Source: Pampus argenteus (Eukaryota > Chordata > Actinopteri > Scombriformes > Stromateidae). From it: a stretch of 64,000 nucleotides of DNA. Both the position numbers and the translations under genes were made by a program. The DNA is taken from positions 14,996,001-15,060,000 of the forward strand of contig CM072877.1 in assembly GCA_036937835.1 (NCBI GenBank). Direction: 5' to 3'. Positions 48,901-57,259 of this stretch are shown in pieces; positions within the stretch are counted from its first letter, which is position 1, and each line of letters begins with the position of its first letter. The notes beneath the pieces are model-generated. The model made no database searches. It had not been told where the DNA came from and worked only from the letters and a program-made list of their open reading frames with translations.

Positions 48901-50923
48901 CGACAAACGCTGCCTAAAAACAACACAACAAACAACAGAGATGTAGGGCAGTGACACACCCGCCCACACAAGCCAACCCAAACTTAATGTGTTGATTAAT
49001 TCAGCTGATAAAAAGTTGGCTGGCTCCAGAGATGTCGCTGACTGTCTTGTTTTGCTCTGTGCTGCAATTTACAATAGACAGATGGACACACACACAAACA
49101 AACAAACAAACAAATAACTCCCTCTCAGACTCACACACACACACACACACTATGCTCCCTGGTGACATGCCAGTCAGTCTATAGCTGGTATCTCAACTCT
49201 GTGCTGCTTTGCCCTGGCTGCCTGCCATGCTAGAACTGCCCAGCCTGCCAGGCGTGCCACTCTACTGCTATCATAAATCACAACATAACATGGAGCTGTT
49301 TCCTACACACACACACACACACACACAGGCACTGCAGAGGTTGCGATAAGACAATATGCATATGTAACAACATACAGACACAGACAATAAATACATACAT
49401 TTCTGTATTCACGTTTGAATGCATTTCAAGCTCACCTGGTGGTTTAAGATAGTCCATGGGATAGCGCGAATATGGAGGAGGAGGAGACTCTGCATGGAGA
49501 GAGAGAGAATAACAACAGACAGAGCATGAGGAAAAAAACAAAACAAAACAAAACAAAAACAACAAGGGAAAGATCTAAACTTTATGATAAGAGTTGTCAT
49601 TCTTCAGGGGGGAAAAAGGGTTTGTGTCTGTCAGCTCAGCCTGGAGAGGCAGGGCTGAGGCCGGCCATGCGGCTATTGCCTTTCATTGGCAGGCAGATAA
49701 ACAGGGGGCCGCCTGGCGCCAGGAGGGCCACTATCAGCGTCTAGGACAAACTGAGATACGGGCCTCTTTTGGCCCGGGACGCCAAGCAAGCACACACACA
49801 CACACACACACACATAGAGATACACACACACACACACACAGGCCCTGGAAACTTCACCGTGGAAATACTGTAAAGCCCTGGCTGAGTCGCTTTGCACTTT
49901 GGAAATACCAATTGTGAAATGTTAAAAAGCCAGATAGGCTGTTTTTGTTGGAGTTGATCATATTCAGATTTATGTTGGAATAAACAGATATCAAGTTATT
50001 TAAGGGGTTAACAAAGTTTGTTAAAAAAAAATAAACTGGGATGCATCTTAATTAATATCGATTAGGAAATCAGCGCGTTAAAAAAAATCACACACACACA
50101 CACACACAGGCTGATTAATCGATAAATACTTATTGTTAAATAAATAAATATATAAATATAATATACACTGCCGGTGGAGATAAAGACGACCACTTGGCAT
50201 GCTTTTTCCACACCGGTCAGGTTTGACCTTATGGAAACTCAAGACTGTGCCAAGAGAGGTGATGTCAATTTGAATTAGGCTAATTAGTCCTTTAAGAGTC
50301 TGGCAATTCGTTGACATAATGACACGGTGTCTGATTTTTTTCTTTTCTTTTTTTTTTTTGCACAAAATTAGGCCCGACCACCAGAGGATTATATGCAATT
50401 TCGGGAACTTTTTGTTGGGGGAGATGAGGTTATTATTATTATAATAATCGAGCTCACCGAGTTCACAAAGCCTGCTCATGTGGTGCGGGTTGCAGCAAAC
50501 GAGCTCTGGGTTGATTTTCCCGTAGGATTCACAGCAAGACAGCCTCTTCAGCTCCGAGGAATGCCTGAGGTCCGGCCACCTGAACACTTTGTAGAGCAGC
50601 ATGGGAAGAGAGTAAGACAGTTGACCCACTTTCGCGTCCACTTTGCTGGGCAGGAGCAAGCAGGGGCTTCGGGCACCCCCCTTTGACTCCACCGCCTGCA
50701 ACAGCACCTCTAATTGTTTCTCTTTGATTTTTTTCAGTATCGAGTGGGTCAACGCCTTCAATTCAGCCTCTGACCCGGCGTTGGACTTGGCCACCTTTGT
50801 CGCTTTGCCCATGCAGCAGCCCCCGGAGCCATGCGTCCCTCTATCCGCCTCCCCGTCGCCCTCCACGGGCGCACGGCTCCTCCAGAGTCGCCGGACGAGC
50901 CCCGATCGTTTGGTCCTAAACAT
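34656..50923 (-). CDS. smad7: smad7, inhibitory Smad (Mothers against decapentaplegic homolog 7), four coding exons
   Basis: Joined exons 50923-50458, 49489-49436, 45681-45610 and 35194-34656 give 1131 nt (376 residues plus TAG). All splice sites are GT-AG and every intron is phase 1. Smad7 binds activated type I TGF-beta/BMP receptors, recruits Smurf ubiquitin ligases and blocks receptor-regulated Smads. Seen here: N-terminus MFRTKRSGLVRRLWRSRAP, a diverged MH1-like region (about 52-155) with the KVFRWPDLRHSSELKRL signature, a short linker with PPPPY (158-162), and an MH2 domain (about 208-376) ending EVIFNTR with no SSxS phosphorylation tail, as expected for an inhibitory Smad. The PPPPY linker and the N-terminus fit Smad7 rather than Smad6. 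The protein is about 50 residues shorter than human SMAD7 (426), mainly in Gly-rich N-terminal loops and the linker. The gene appears intact. Confidence 0.97.
36614..36643 (+). repeat. G-run cluster, quadruplex-prone
   Basis: Five consecutive runs of three or more G separated by single or double A on the + strand, inside smad7 intron 3 (template strand of the gene). Confidence 0.65.
37651..37785 (+). mobile_element. partial fish hAT-type MITE (TACTTGAGTA family, internal part)
   Basis: The words TTGTAGCTGGTTGCAGCTAC, ATACTGTTGAGTAGTTTTAT, ATAATGCATCACATTTTAAA and TTAAATCTGCAAA follow the interior of the abundant teleost element whose ends read CAGTGGTGGAAAGTAACTAA. Neither terminus is present. 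Confidence 0.6.
39011..39050. repeat. perfect 16-bp inverted repeat (hairpin) in smad7 intron 3
   Basis: AGACATACTGTAAATA (39011-39026), an 8-nt loop and TATTTACAGTATGTCT (39035-39050). The sequence GTAAATATCT recurs immediately after the right arm. Confidence 0.8.
44613..44743. repeat. (GGAGA)n polypurine array in smad7 intron 3
   Basis: About 26 perfect GAGGA units (131 bp); the smad7 sense strand reads as polypyrimidine. The long S-P-L-L frames on the minus strand are an artefact of it. Confidence 0.97.
44965..44995. repeat. (CT)n microsatellite
   Basis: About 15 CT units, about 220 bp from the preceding purine array. Confidence 0.9.
45610..45681 (-). CDS. smad7: smad7 exon 3: linker
   Basis: This 72-nt exon (phase 1 at both ends) lies between a TCCATTAG acceptor and a gtaaat donor. 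It encodes a Ser/Pro/Gly-rich linker, DSPDSGPSSSDTGGTTYSAP followed by VGLS. The GGT-x-Y-x-AP-x-GLS pattern matches the human linker as I recall it. Several Ser-Pro and Ser residues could be phosphorylated. Skipping the exon would keep the reading frame. Confidence 0.93.
45718..45795. repeat. compound GT microsatellite near smad7 exon 3
   Basis: GT units interrupted by CTGGGTGT/CTGCGTGT words. It starts 36 bp upstream (minus sense) of the exon 3 acceptor. Confidence 0.9.
48275..48616. mobile_element. hAT-type MITE with a second MITE inside
   Basis: Outer ends are CAGTGGTTCCCAAACTGGGA (48275-48294) and AAAAGTTGGGAACCATTG (ending 48616), inverted repeats typical of hAT-family fish MITEs. The interior from about 48315 to 48575 carries CTGGTTTCAGCTTCTCAAAT and GACAAAAATAGATATTTGAA words of the AGAGCTGCAACGATTAG family. 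I read this as a nested insertion. No clear 8-bp target duplication remains. Confidence 0.6.
48817..48833 (+). repeat. poly(G) tract (17 G)
   Basis: Uninterrupted G run in smad7 intron 2. Confidence 0.9.
49436..49489 (-). CDS. smad7: smad7 exon 2: PY-motif mini-exon
   Basis: This 54-nt exon (phase 1 at both ends) has a CATGCAG acceptor and a gtgagc donor. With the split first codon it reads ESPPPPYSRYPMDYLKPP. PPPPY (residues 158-162) is the PY motif that binds WW domains of Smurf1/2 and related HECT ligases, so this exon alone carries the ligase-recruiting site. Its length is a multiple of three, so exclusion would delete the motif without a frameshift. Confidence 0.96.
49490..50457 (-). 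other. smad7: smad7 intron 1 (968 bp)
   Basis: The intron runs from the gtgagc donor after Leu155 to the CATGCAG acceptor. It holds (CAAAA)n near 49532-49560, a (CA)n block at 49792-49840, (CA)n at 50089-50108 and AT-rich sequence. A repeat-poor GC-rich segment at about 49600-49790 includes CATTGG and AGATAAACA words and may be conserved. The open frame of exon 1 continues past the donor to about 50078 but loses all Smad similarity there, so it is intron read-through. Confidence 0.88.
49792..49840. repeat. (CA)n microsatellite in smad7 intron 1
   Basis: Two CA blocks separated by TAGAGATA. Confidence 0.9.
50458..50923 (-). CDS. smad7: smad7 exon 1: N-terminus and MH1-like region
   Basis: This exon supplies residues 1-155 plus the first base of codon 156. 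The ATG at 50923-50921 is chosen because the peptide MFRTKRSGLVRRLW matches the conserved Smad7 start. The open frame extends upstream 30 codons but only from a TTG, so no in-frame upstream ATG competes. Motifs: Arg-rich N-terminus (5-17), Gly/Cys patch GSGGCCMGKA (32-41), helix LKALTHSILKKIKEKQLEVL (55-74), and the MH1 remnant YKVFRWPDLRHSSELKRLSC (111-130) with CCESYGKINPELVCCNPHH following. The Kozak context is weak (C at -3). Confidence 0.97.
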
Positions 50924-51900
50924 GCGGGACGAAAAGAGGGTTCCCCGGCTAAAAAACGAGCATGGTGTCCGCAAATCATGAAGATTCCGGGATCCGAGTC
51001 CAGGCAATGACAAGCAGCCTGAGAAAATACGGTGGAAAAACTGGGAGCGGGATAAGCAGAGGAAATCTGTAGCATACGCCAGTCTCTGTCGCCTTCTCCT
51101 GCAGACTATATCACCGAAAAACAGTCGAGGTTCACGGGACAGTCAGCTTTCCCCGTGGGGGTAAAGAACCATCACCTCCGGGCGTTTAAGACTCGCCTAT
51201 AAGGATGAATGTAGCAGCTTATACGCGTCTATAGCGGCAGCAGGACTCTGCTACAACACAGCAGCGTGTAGCTCAGTGTGTTATAATTATTCACTTAGAG
51301 ATGTGCAGCCTGAGCTCACTGAGGACTGACCCCGCTATAAAACACACTCAGCGCCGATGTTCAGCTCATAAACATTGTCAAAAAACATCTTTACATCTAT
51401 GCGTTATTCGCGGTGGCAGAAATGAGACAAAACTGGGGCCTAATTAAGCCTAAACGCTATCACAATTATCCCATAAAAAAAAAAAAAAAAACGAAGCTCG
51501 CCTCTGTGTCTTCAAGAGCATTAATCCACAAAATCCTTGATCCGACTGCACCGAGGAGAGCTCTCCACCAAGGCTTTTTATTTTATCCGTTATCGTCTAA
51601 ATGTGCCACAGTCGTCTGCAGAGGATGTGGTCTGCTGGCAGCAATGAGCCTCGTCCGGGGAGTCAGGGAAGCAAAGCCAGGACTGAATCTCCAACCAGAG
51701 TTGAGTTAAAGCCGGAGAGAGAGAGAAGAGAAAAAAAAACACAGCGAGAGAGACCCTCGGGTTACGTCCACGCACCGTAAGTGTCGTAACCTATTTTAGC
51801 AGCCGAATCCCTTTAAAATAAAACAATCCAAGCTCGTATCTCACACGAAGTTTCCGTGTCTGAGTGTGGAAGAAAGCGAGCCGACGAGTGATCTCGAGGG
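50924..51900 (-). other. smad7: smad7 5' UTR / first-exon leader, 5' end uncertain
   Basis: CpG-rich sequence upstream of the start codon. The transcription start cannot be placed from sequence. A TATAAG on the minus strand at 51222-51227 is the only TATA-like word I noticed close by, and CpG-island initiation is more likely. Two upstream ATGs lie within 60 nt of the coding start (see findings). A run of about 18 A on the + strand lies near 51474-51491. Confidence 0.5.
50949..50963 (-). other. short upstream ORF in smad7 leader (M-L-V-F-stop)
   Basis: On the minus strand an ATG at 50963-50961 opens a four-codon frame ending in TAG at 50951-50949. It lies 25 nt before the smad7 ATG. Its context (ACACCATGC, A at -3) is better than that of the main start. 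It can matter only if transcription starts upstream of 50963, which is likely but not shown. Confidence 0.5.
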
Positions 51901-51990
51901 GGGTGAAAGCCTCTCTGTCTGTAAATGAGGCGGATGGTTTTGGTGCCCTTGCTCCGTCTCCAGTCTCCAGTGCGCATTGACGCGCCCGGT

Positions 51991-52007
51991 CACGTGTGTG
52001 TCTAGAC
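51991..52007. promoter_or_regulatory. smad7: E-box plus palindromic Smad-binding element in the smad7 promoter
   Basis: CACGTG (51991-51996) is followed after three bases by the perfect 8-bp palindrome GTCTAGAC (52000-52007). GTCTAGAC is the high-affinity Smad3/Smad4 site and is known in mammalian SMAD7 promoters; CACGTG binds USF/TFE3-type bHLH-ZIP factors, and TFE3-Smad3 cooperation has been described for SMAD7 and PAI-1. Here it sits about 1.08 kb upstream of the ATG. It probably mediates TGF-beta/BMP-induced feedback expression. Confidence 0.75.
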
Positions 52008-52069
52008 ACCCTGTCGCTTAAAAGAAATGTGATTGTGTTGCGCAAACAACAGATCAAGTAGAGCCCACA

Positions 52070-52127
52070 GCGCGCGCGCACAGACACACACACACATATA
52101 CGCGTGCACGTGCGCGCACACACACAT
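52070..52127. repeat. alternating purine-pyrimidine tract (CG/CA/TA), Z-DNA prone
   Basis: Nearly 58 bp of alternating purine-pyrimidine sequence with CGCGCGCG, CA repeats, TATACGCGTGCACGTGCGCG and further CA repeats, broken at one position. It lies about 65 bp upstream of the smad7 Smad-binding element. Confidence 0.7.
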
Positions 52128-53704
52128 AAAGGGGTCGGAAAGTTAACATTTTCTCAGAAAAAAAAAAAAAAAAAAGTTGACAAAGTGTAAAGTTGAGAAC
52201 ATGGCGACGAGGTTGAGAAACTAGCAGCCGTTAAAAGTCCAAAACCTTTAGCCTAAACACATAAAGTGTTAATAATAAAGCTGATTTTAAGTCCTCTGTA
52301 TCTCATTAAAGCTTCTGTTTCGCTCCCCAGGTCTTTATTTAATGAGCTTTAACGGTATGGAAATGAAGAAAAACGACAAAAGATGTGCAGTTTTTGGGCT
52401 ATTTGAGGGAATACAATTCATGATGCATTAGTCTGATCAGAGTTTATTCATATTAAAGTCATGCATGCTAAAAAAAAAACAGTCCCCTTGTTTTTCATAA
52501 TAACACATGTTTTATTATCATGCTGCTTTTGTTTTAGCTTTAGCTGGTTAAGGTGAATGGTTGCAGATTGAGTCTTTTACAACAAACAAGTGAGTTTAGG
52601 GAATATCAGTTTGAGATATAGCTGTGTGCCTAGAAGACTAAATTTAGGGCAAAAAAGCCCCTAATAAACAACACGTCTGAAACACAGTCAGGAGCGCGCT
52701 GCTGCCGCCCTCTGGACGTCTCGCTTTCAGGTGGGACAATCACTGAAGTGGCCTTTGAGTTTGTCTGTCTTAATTATCAACACAACAGTTTCCATCCTTC
52801 GCAGAATGATCCATCAGCTGAGGATCAATTTCCTCTCTCTTGTCTGACAGTAGAGCTGTAACAGGATGTCCACTTTATGTATTGTCTTTATAAGAGAAAT
52901 CCATATTTATTATGGCAGGGGAGGAAAAAAAAACCGCTTTGATCAATTTACAGCATCGAGAGCAGAAGCAAAAAAAAAGCCATTTAAGTGGCTGTTTAGC
53001 TTGTCATTTATGTTTTATAGTTATGTATAACAACTATAACAATGATTTCAATGGTTTGATAATTGGCTACATTGTCCTCTCGTTCAACATATAAGCAGAT
53101 TGAACCAGAAACCTATAAAACATAGAAAACTCTTGTTCAATTAATCTAATTTTATACAGTAAAGATCTGTGGCTGCAACCTTTCAGGAGACCTCAGACAC
53201 ATCCAACGTCTCTCTGTCACACTTTTTGTTGCATTTGCATGAATGTAGGATCAACTTCTTTTCCTCCTCTGTGTGTGTGTGTGTGTGTGTGTCCTCCATA
53301 GCCTAATTGTGTTCCCTAGACAGACAGTAGTCCAGAGGAGGAGGTGCAGGCAGCAGCAGTATGTTAATGTGCCAGTGAGCCAGTGTCGCTGCAGGGCATG
53401 GGGGGTGGATGGCTGATAATGATGATGGGAGAGATGTGTGTGTGTGTGTGTGTGGTGTGATAGGGGTGGGGGAGGTGGGGTGGAGCCAATAGCTCATCCC
53501 CACATTGTCCCAGGATCCCCCACTGGCGCCGCGCAAGAGCAGCAGCGCAGGAGCCCAAAAACAGGGACGCTGCGCCGCTTTTTTTTTAAGGTAGTCTGGA
53601 AGCAATCAGTCAGGGGAAAAGCTCTGTCAGAGGAATTGTGGAAGTGACTGCAGACGGACATCATCCCCTCCCCTCTTTCTCTCTACGTCTTCCTGTCCTT
53701 CCTT

Positions 53705-53728
53705 TTGTGTGTGTGTGTACGTGTGTGA

Positions 53729-53766
<38 letters not shown>
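53705..53766. repeat. compound (GT)n-(GA)n microsatellite
   Basis: GT units followed by about 19 GA units (53728-53766). Confidence 0.9.
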
Positions 53767-53768
<2 letters not shown>

Positions 53769-56567
53769 ATTCTCCAGACTCCAGGAAGTAGCCAATTTTA
53801 TCTAACCGTTTTCCATTTCAGTCTGCCTGGAAGAGTCTGTCTGCATTCTAGCCTGAGTAAAGGTGCAGGACAAGGTTTTATTAAACATTTAGTATGACAG
53901 TGTTTGAGGCACAACTCTTTACTTATTCCAAAGCCCAGCTCACATCAATTAAAAATAACACAGTATTGAATGGTGCAATGGTCCAATGCACTCCAGTATT
54001 TCTTAATGCTGCATCCTTATATTTCATGTTTGGGTCCTGATATGTGTGTTAGAGTTTAGAAATATGACAGTATATCCATTTGATTACATACAATAGCTTT
54101 TTAAATGATTTTTCTTTTTAAAATATGACTTTTGCATCAAAAGGATAAAGGTTTCAAATTTGGTGGATTTAAATTAAATTAAAATTTTTTGTTTGTTTGT
54201 TTTTCGAAATGTGCTTTGCACCTCAGGGCTACCATAGTTACTCAATAGATTTTTTTCCCCCCAGGAAATAAACTGCACTGCATCACAATCAACATTGTCC
54301 TTTAAAATACATATATGGGAGATTTTATCTATATTGTCTCAATAGTTATGTTATATTTCTATTTAGATGTATTGTAATCATATTAATCGTACACCATCGT
54401 GGGTCCTTCGCTCACATGAGCTTTCACGGCATAAAAAGTTGAAGAAGCCCTGTTAAACTCCATCATGTGGCTCACAGAACTGATTCAAGAGAGGAAACAC
54501 ATTGGAGTGAAACAACATTATAGAGGGAAAAGGATGATTAATGCTCTAGAAAGCAGTCCTGGCCTTTACTGTAATTTATTGACACAGTGACTGCTTCCAG
54601 ACAAGGGGTCACGTATATGCAATTAAAAAGGCTTATTCTGTCTGAACTGCAGTGCTCAGAACAGGGTGAAGATGGCACACAGGGAGCTTGTCACTGCTGA
54701 GATAAGACTGATAAAAATAAGACGACTTTAATTAAAAAGATAGAGAGGATTTTTTTTTTTTTACCATTCGCACATGTGATAGGCTATCTTGTCAGGAAAG
54801 AGCAAAAAACTCCCACATTGGGTAAATGTCACTGCATAATTAAAAAATAAAAAAAATCTTTGGGTGAAGAGGCGAGACACCAGATCGGCTTCTGTTCTCA
54901 TCTTATTGTGTTGACCAAAAAAAGAAAAAAATCAATTTTTTGTCAGTGTCTCCAGCTGCGTTTCTACCATGAGGAAAGAGAGAGAGAGGAAGCTTCACTC
55001 CTCAAACACACTGTCAAACCACACACTGACTCAAATGTTTACCCAGATTTACAATATTAGTTGTACCTGTCCTGCAAGCTTTTTATCCAACTGACATTTC
55101 AGCGATTGCTTTCAGGTTGGAGGCCGCGCCACATTTTTTCTTTCTTTCTGAACGTAATGAGCTTTACAGTAAGTCAGAACAAAGGTTTGTCTAAATAAAC
55201 AGTTTTCCCCCCAAAAGGAAAAAAAAAAAAAAAAAAAAAAAAAATCTGACAACAACACAGTAATCAGCCACTGCTGACAGATGGAGATTAAACCCAGGAC
55301 AGTTTGGAAGATTTTATGAGTTCACAACCATCAAAGTGTCACAAGTCAATAGAGAAGCTCCAGAAAAGACTGGTCAATAATGTTAAACTTCAGGGTTCAG
55401 GGAGAGACAAATACAGATCACATAAATGATATCAACAGAAAGAAGGCCTTTAAAAAAAAAAAAACAATTATTTAATTATATGGATTACGGTAACATTTTT
55501 AAAAAGCCAACAAAAAATTAAAAATATGAAACCAAATATACGTAAATGTCTGTTTCAAAAGAATCTAAATCAAAACCTTGTTTATAAAAAAAAAAAAAAA
55601 AAAAATCAATATGGTCAAGTTTTCCCAGTCTACAGGCGATCAAAGAGGTTTTCTCTTATTAAAAAGGTTTTGTTTAAACATCATTCTGTTGTTTTTTTCC
55701 AGAGTTGTCTGAGGAAATGTTTTACCGTCTTTAGAGCAGGTCACTCTGCACTCACATTCCTTAAGTGTGGTTTTGTTCTGGGATTCAATTTGTGACATTT
55801 TATCGACGTAGCCGGAGGCCTCAGTGACCCACTTCTCTTTATAGGCCATTAGTATGAAAACGATTTTGAAGATGTGCACACATTTAATTTTCTACGTACG
55901 AGACTGTGAGACAGTCTGGTTGTCCAGCCGTCACCGGTTCAGAATAAGAACTACTGATAATGTTGTTGTTGGTCTGGATATTCATGGCCCACTTGTACAG
56001 AAGGAAAATAAAAAAATGGATGTAACATTTGTTAATTAGCACTAAACATACAGTACGGCTGAGGCTAATGGGAATGTAGGCAGATTTAGGTTTTGATTGG
56101 ATGATGGTGCCAGTTGAAAAGTCAGGGGACAAAAAGGGGATTTTAATAAGTGTTTAAGAATTTTTACCTGGATGAATTAAGGGAAATGAAACGAAAATAG
56201 AAAATAGATATCTGTTCCTGGTCACCATGCTTGTCTTAAAAAAAAAAAAATCTACAAGATATTTTCATCCTTTGACCTGTGCCGCTGTACTGAAAATAGT
56301 TCCAGTGTAAAATGTAAACATGACAAAAAGCCGCTACTCAGACATGTTACTGAACATACTGTAGGTTATCTGACATCTCACAGTCATCAAGAGCTTGATG
56401 CAGTCTGTCTGTCTGTCTGTCTGTCTCTTTTTATATCTCTGTGAAATTTGTTTTTGTTTTGAGCCATTTACGCTCCAGTGCGTTAAAGTATTATACACCC
56501 ACTGAAACTCCTGTCATTCCACACCGGGTGTAACCGAGTGTTATCTGTTTTTTGTGTCTGTTTACTT

Positions 56568-56810
56568 CAGTGGTGGTAGATGTTTTTAGTACCTTACCAT
56601 GTAAAAAATAAATAATAAATAAATAAATAAAAGTAAACATCCAGCATGTAAATCCTACTTAAGTAAGCATTGGAGTAAAAGTAGCGGTTTGGTCACATAT
56701 TATTAGATATATATGACACGGTTAGCATCAGTGTGTAAGATGCTGTTATCGTTGTAGCTGCTGGAGGTGGAGCTAGTTTAAACTACTTTATATACAGTTA
56801 GCATTTAATC
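56568..56810 (+). mobile_element. hAT-type MITE (TACTTGAGTA family), 5' part
   Basis: Starts CAGTGGTGGTAGATGTTTTT, then CTTAAGTAAGCATTGGAGTA and GAGCTAGTTTAAACTACTTT as in the abundant teleost element. It carries an internal (AAAT)n expansion (56606-56633). Continues at 57073. Confidence 0.7.
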
Positions 56811-57072
56811 CAGTGGTTTCCAACCTAAGGGTCGGGCCCCTCCAAAGGGTCAGTTTGGAGTTGTGAGATGATTAATGGAAGAAAAAAAAAAACAAAGATG
56901 TGAAACACAAATCTGTTTTCAGTTTTCTCACAGTCATGTGAGAAGTTTAGGTTGAAAAATCACCTTTTTGCGGAGCTGTTAACAACTCATAGACATCTGA
57001 AACGTGACCTCCCCCCGACTACTCACTGCTTTATGCAAGATGTCAAAAGCCAAAGAGGGTTGGAAACCTCTG
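56811..57072 (+). mobile_element. second hAT-type MITE inserted into the first
   Basis: Ends are CAGTGGTTTCCAACCTAAGG (from 56811) and AGGGTTGGAAACCTCTG (ending 57072). Flanking 8-mers atttaatc and gtttcatc agree at 6 of 8 positions, consistent with an old hAT target-site duplication. The interior is non-coding. Confidence 0.7.
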
Positions 57073-57259
57073 GTTTCATCTCTAATAACGTGTAGTAATT
57101 TAAAGGCTTGTTGTAGTATTCATTGTGTCAAATCCTCATCTGAAAAGTAACTAAAGCTGACAAATAAATGTAGTGGATTAGAAAGTATAATATGTCCCTA
57201 GTACCTCATAATTGTGCTTTAAACCAGTACTTGAGTAAATGTACTCAGTTACTTTCACT
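57073..57259 (+). mobile_element. hAT-type MITE (TACTTGAGTA family), 3' part
   Basis: Contains AAGTAACTAAAGCTGACAAA, ATGTAGTGGATTAGAAAGTA and the terminal AGTACTTGAGTAAATGTACT then CAGTTACTTTCACTT. The last terminal bases are lost. Confidence 0.7.

Larger units (their letters stand above)
45682..49435 (-). other. smad7: smad7 intron 2 (3.75 kb)
   Basis: No gene is seen. Contents include GT compound repeats (45718-45795), (CA)n (45895-45937), a CA/GACA tract (47545-47595), a nested transposon relic (48275-48616), a 17-base G run (48817-48833) and (CA)n near exon 2. A repeat-poor stretch at about 46860-47430 contains an ATGCAAAT octamer and a TGATTGACAG Pbx/Meis-type decamer and is the best enhancer candidate here. 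Confidence 0.85.
50500..52130. promoter_or_regulatory. smad7: smad7 promoter CpG island
   Basis: This interval has far more CpG dinucleotides and higher GC than the surrounding AT-rich DNA and spans smad7 exon 1, the leader and the proximal promoter. It includes the E-box/Smad element at 51991-52007 and ends upstream in a CG/CA alternating tract at 52070-52127. Boundaries are judged by eye. Confidence 0.7.

Noticed and set aside
50078..50457. Extension of the smad7 exon 1 frame past residue 155
   Set aside because: A consensus donor (gtgagc) occurs at the point where Smad similarity stops, and exon 2 joins in frame.
50393..50981. Plus-strand open frames over smad7 exon 1
   Set aside because: They are antisense shadows of a GC-rich coding exon.
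50924..51013. 30-residue N-terminal extension of Smad7
   Set aside because: The extended frame begins with TTG; there is no in-frame ATG, and MFRTKRS matches the known start.
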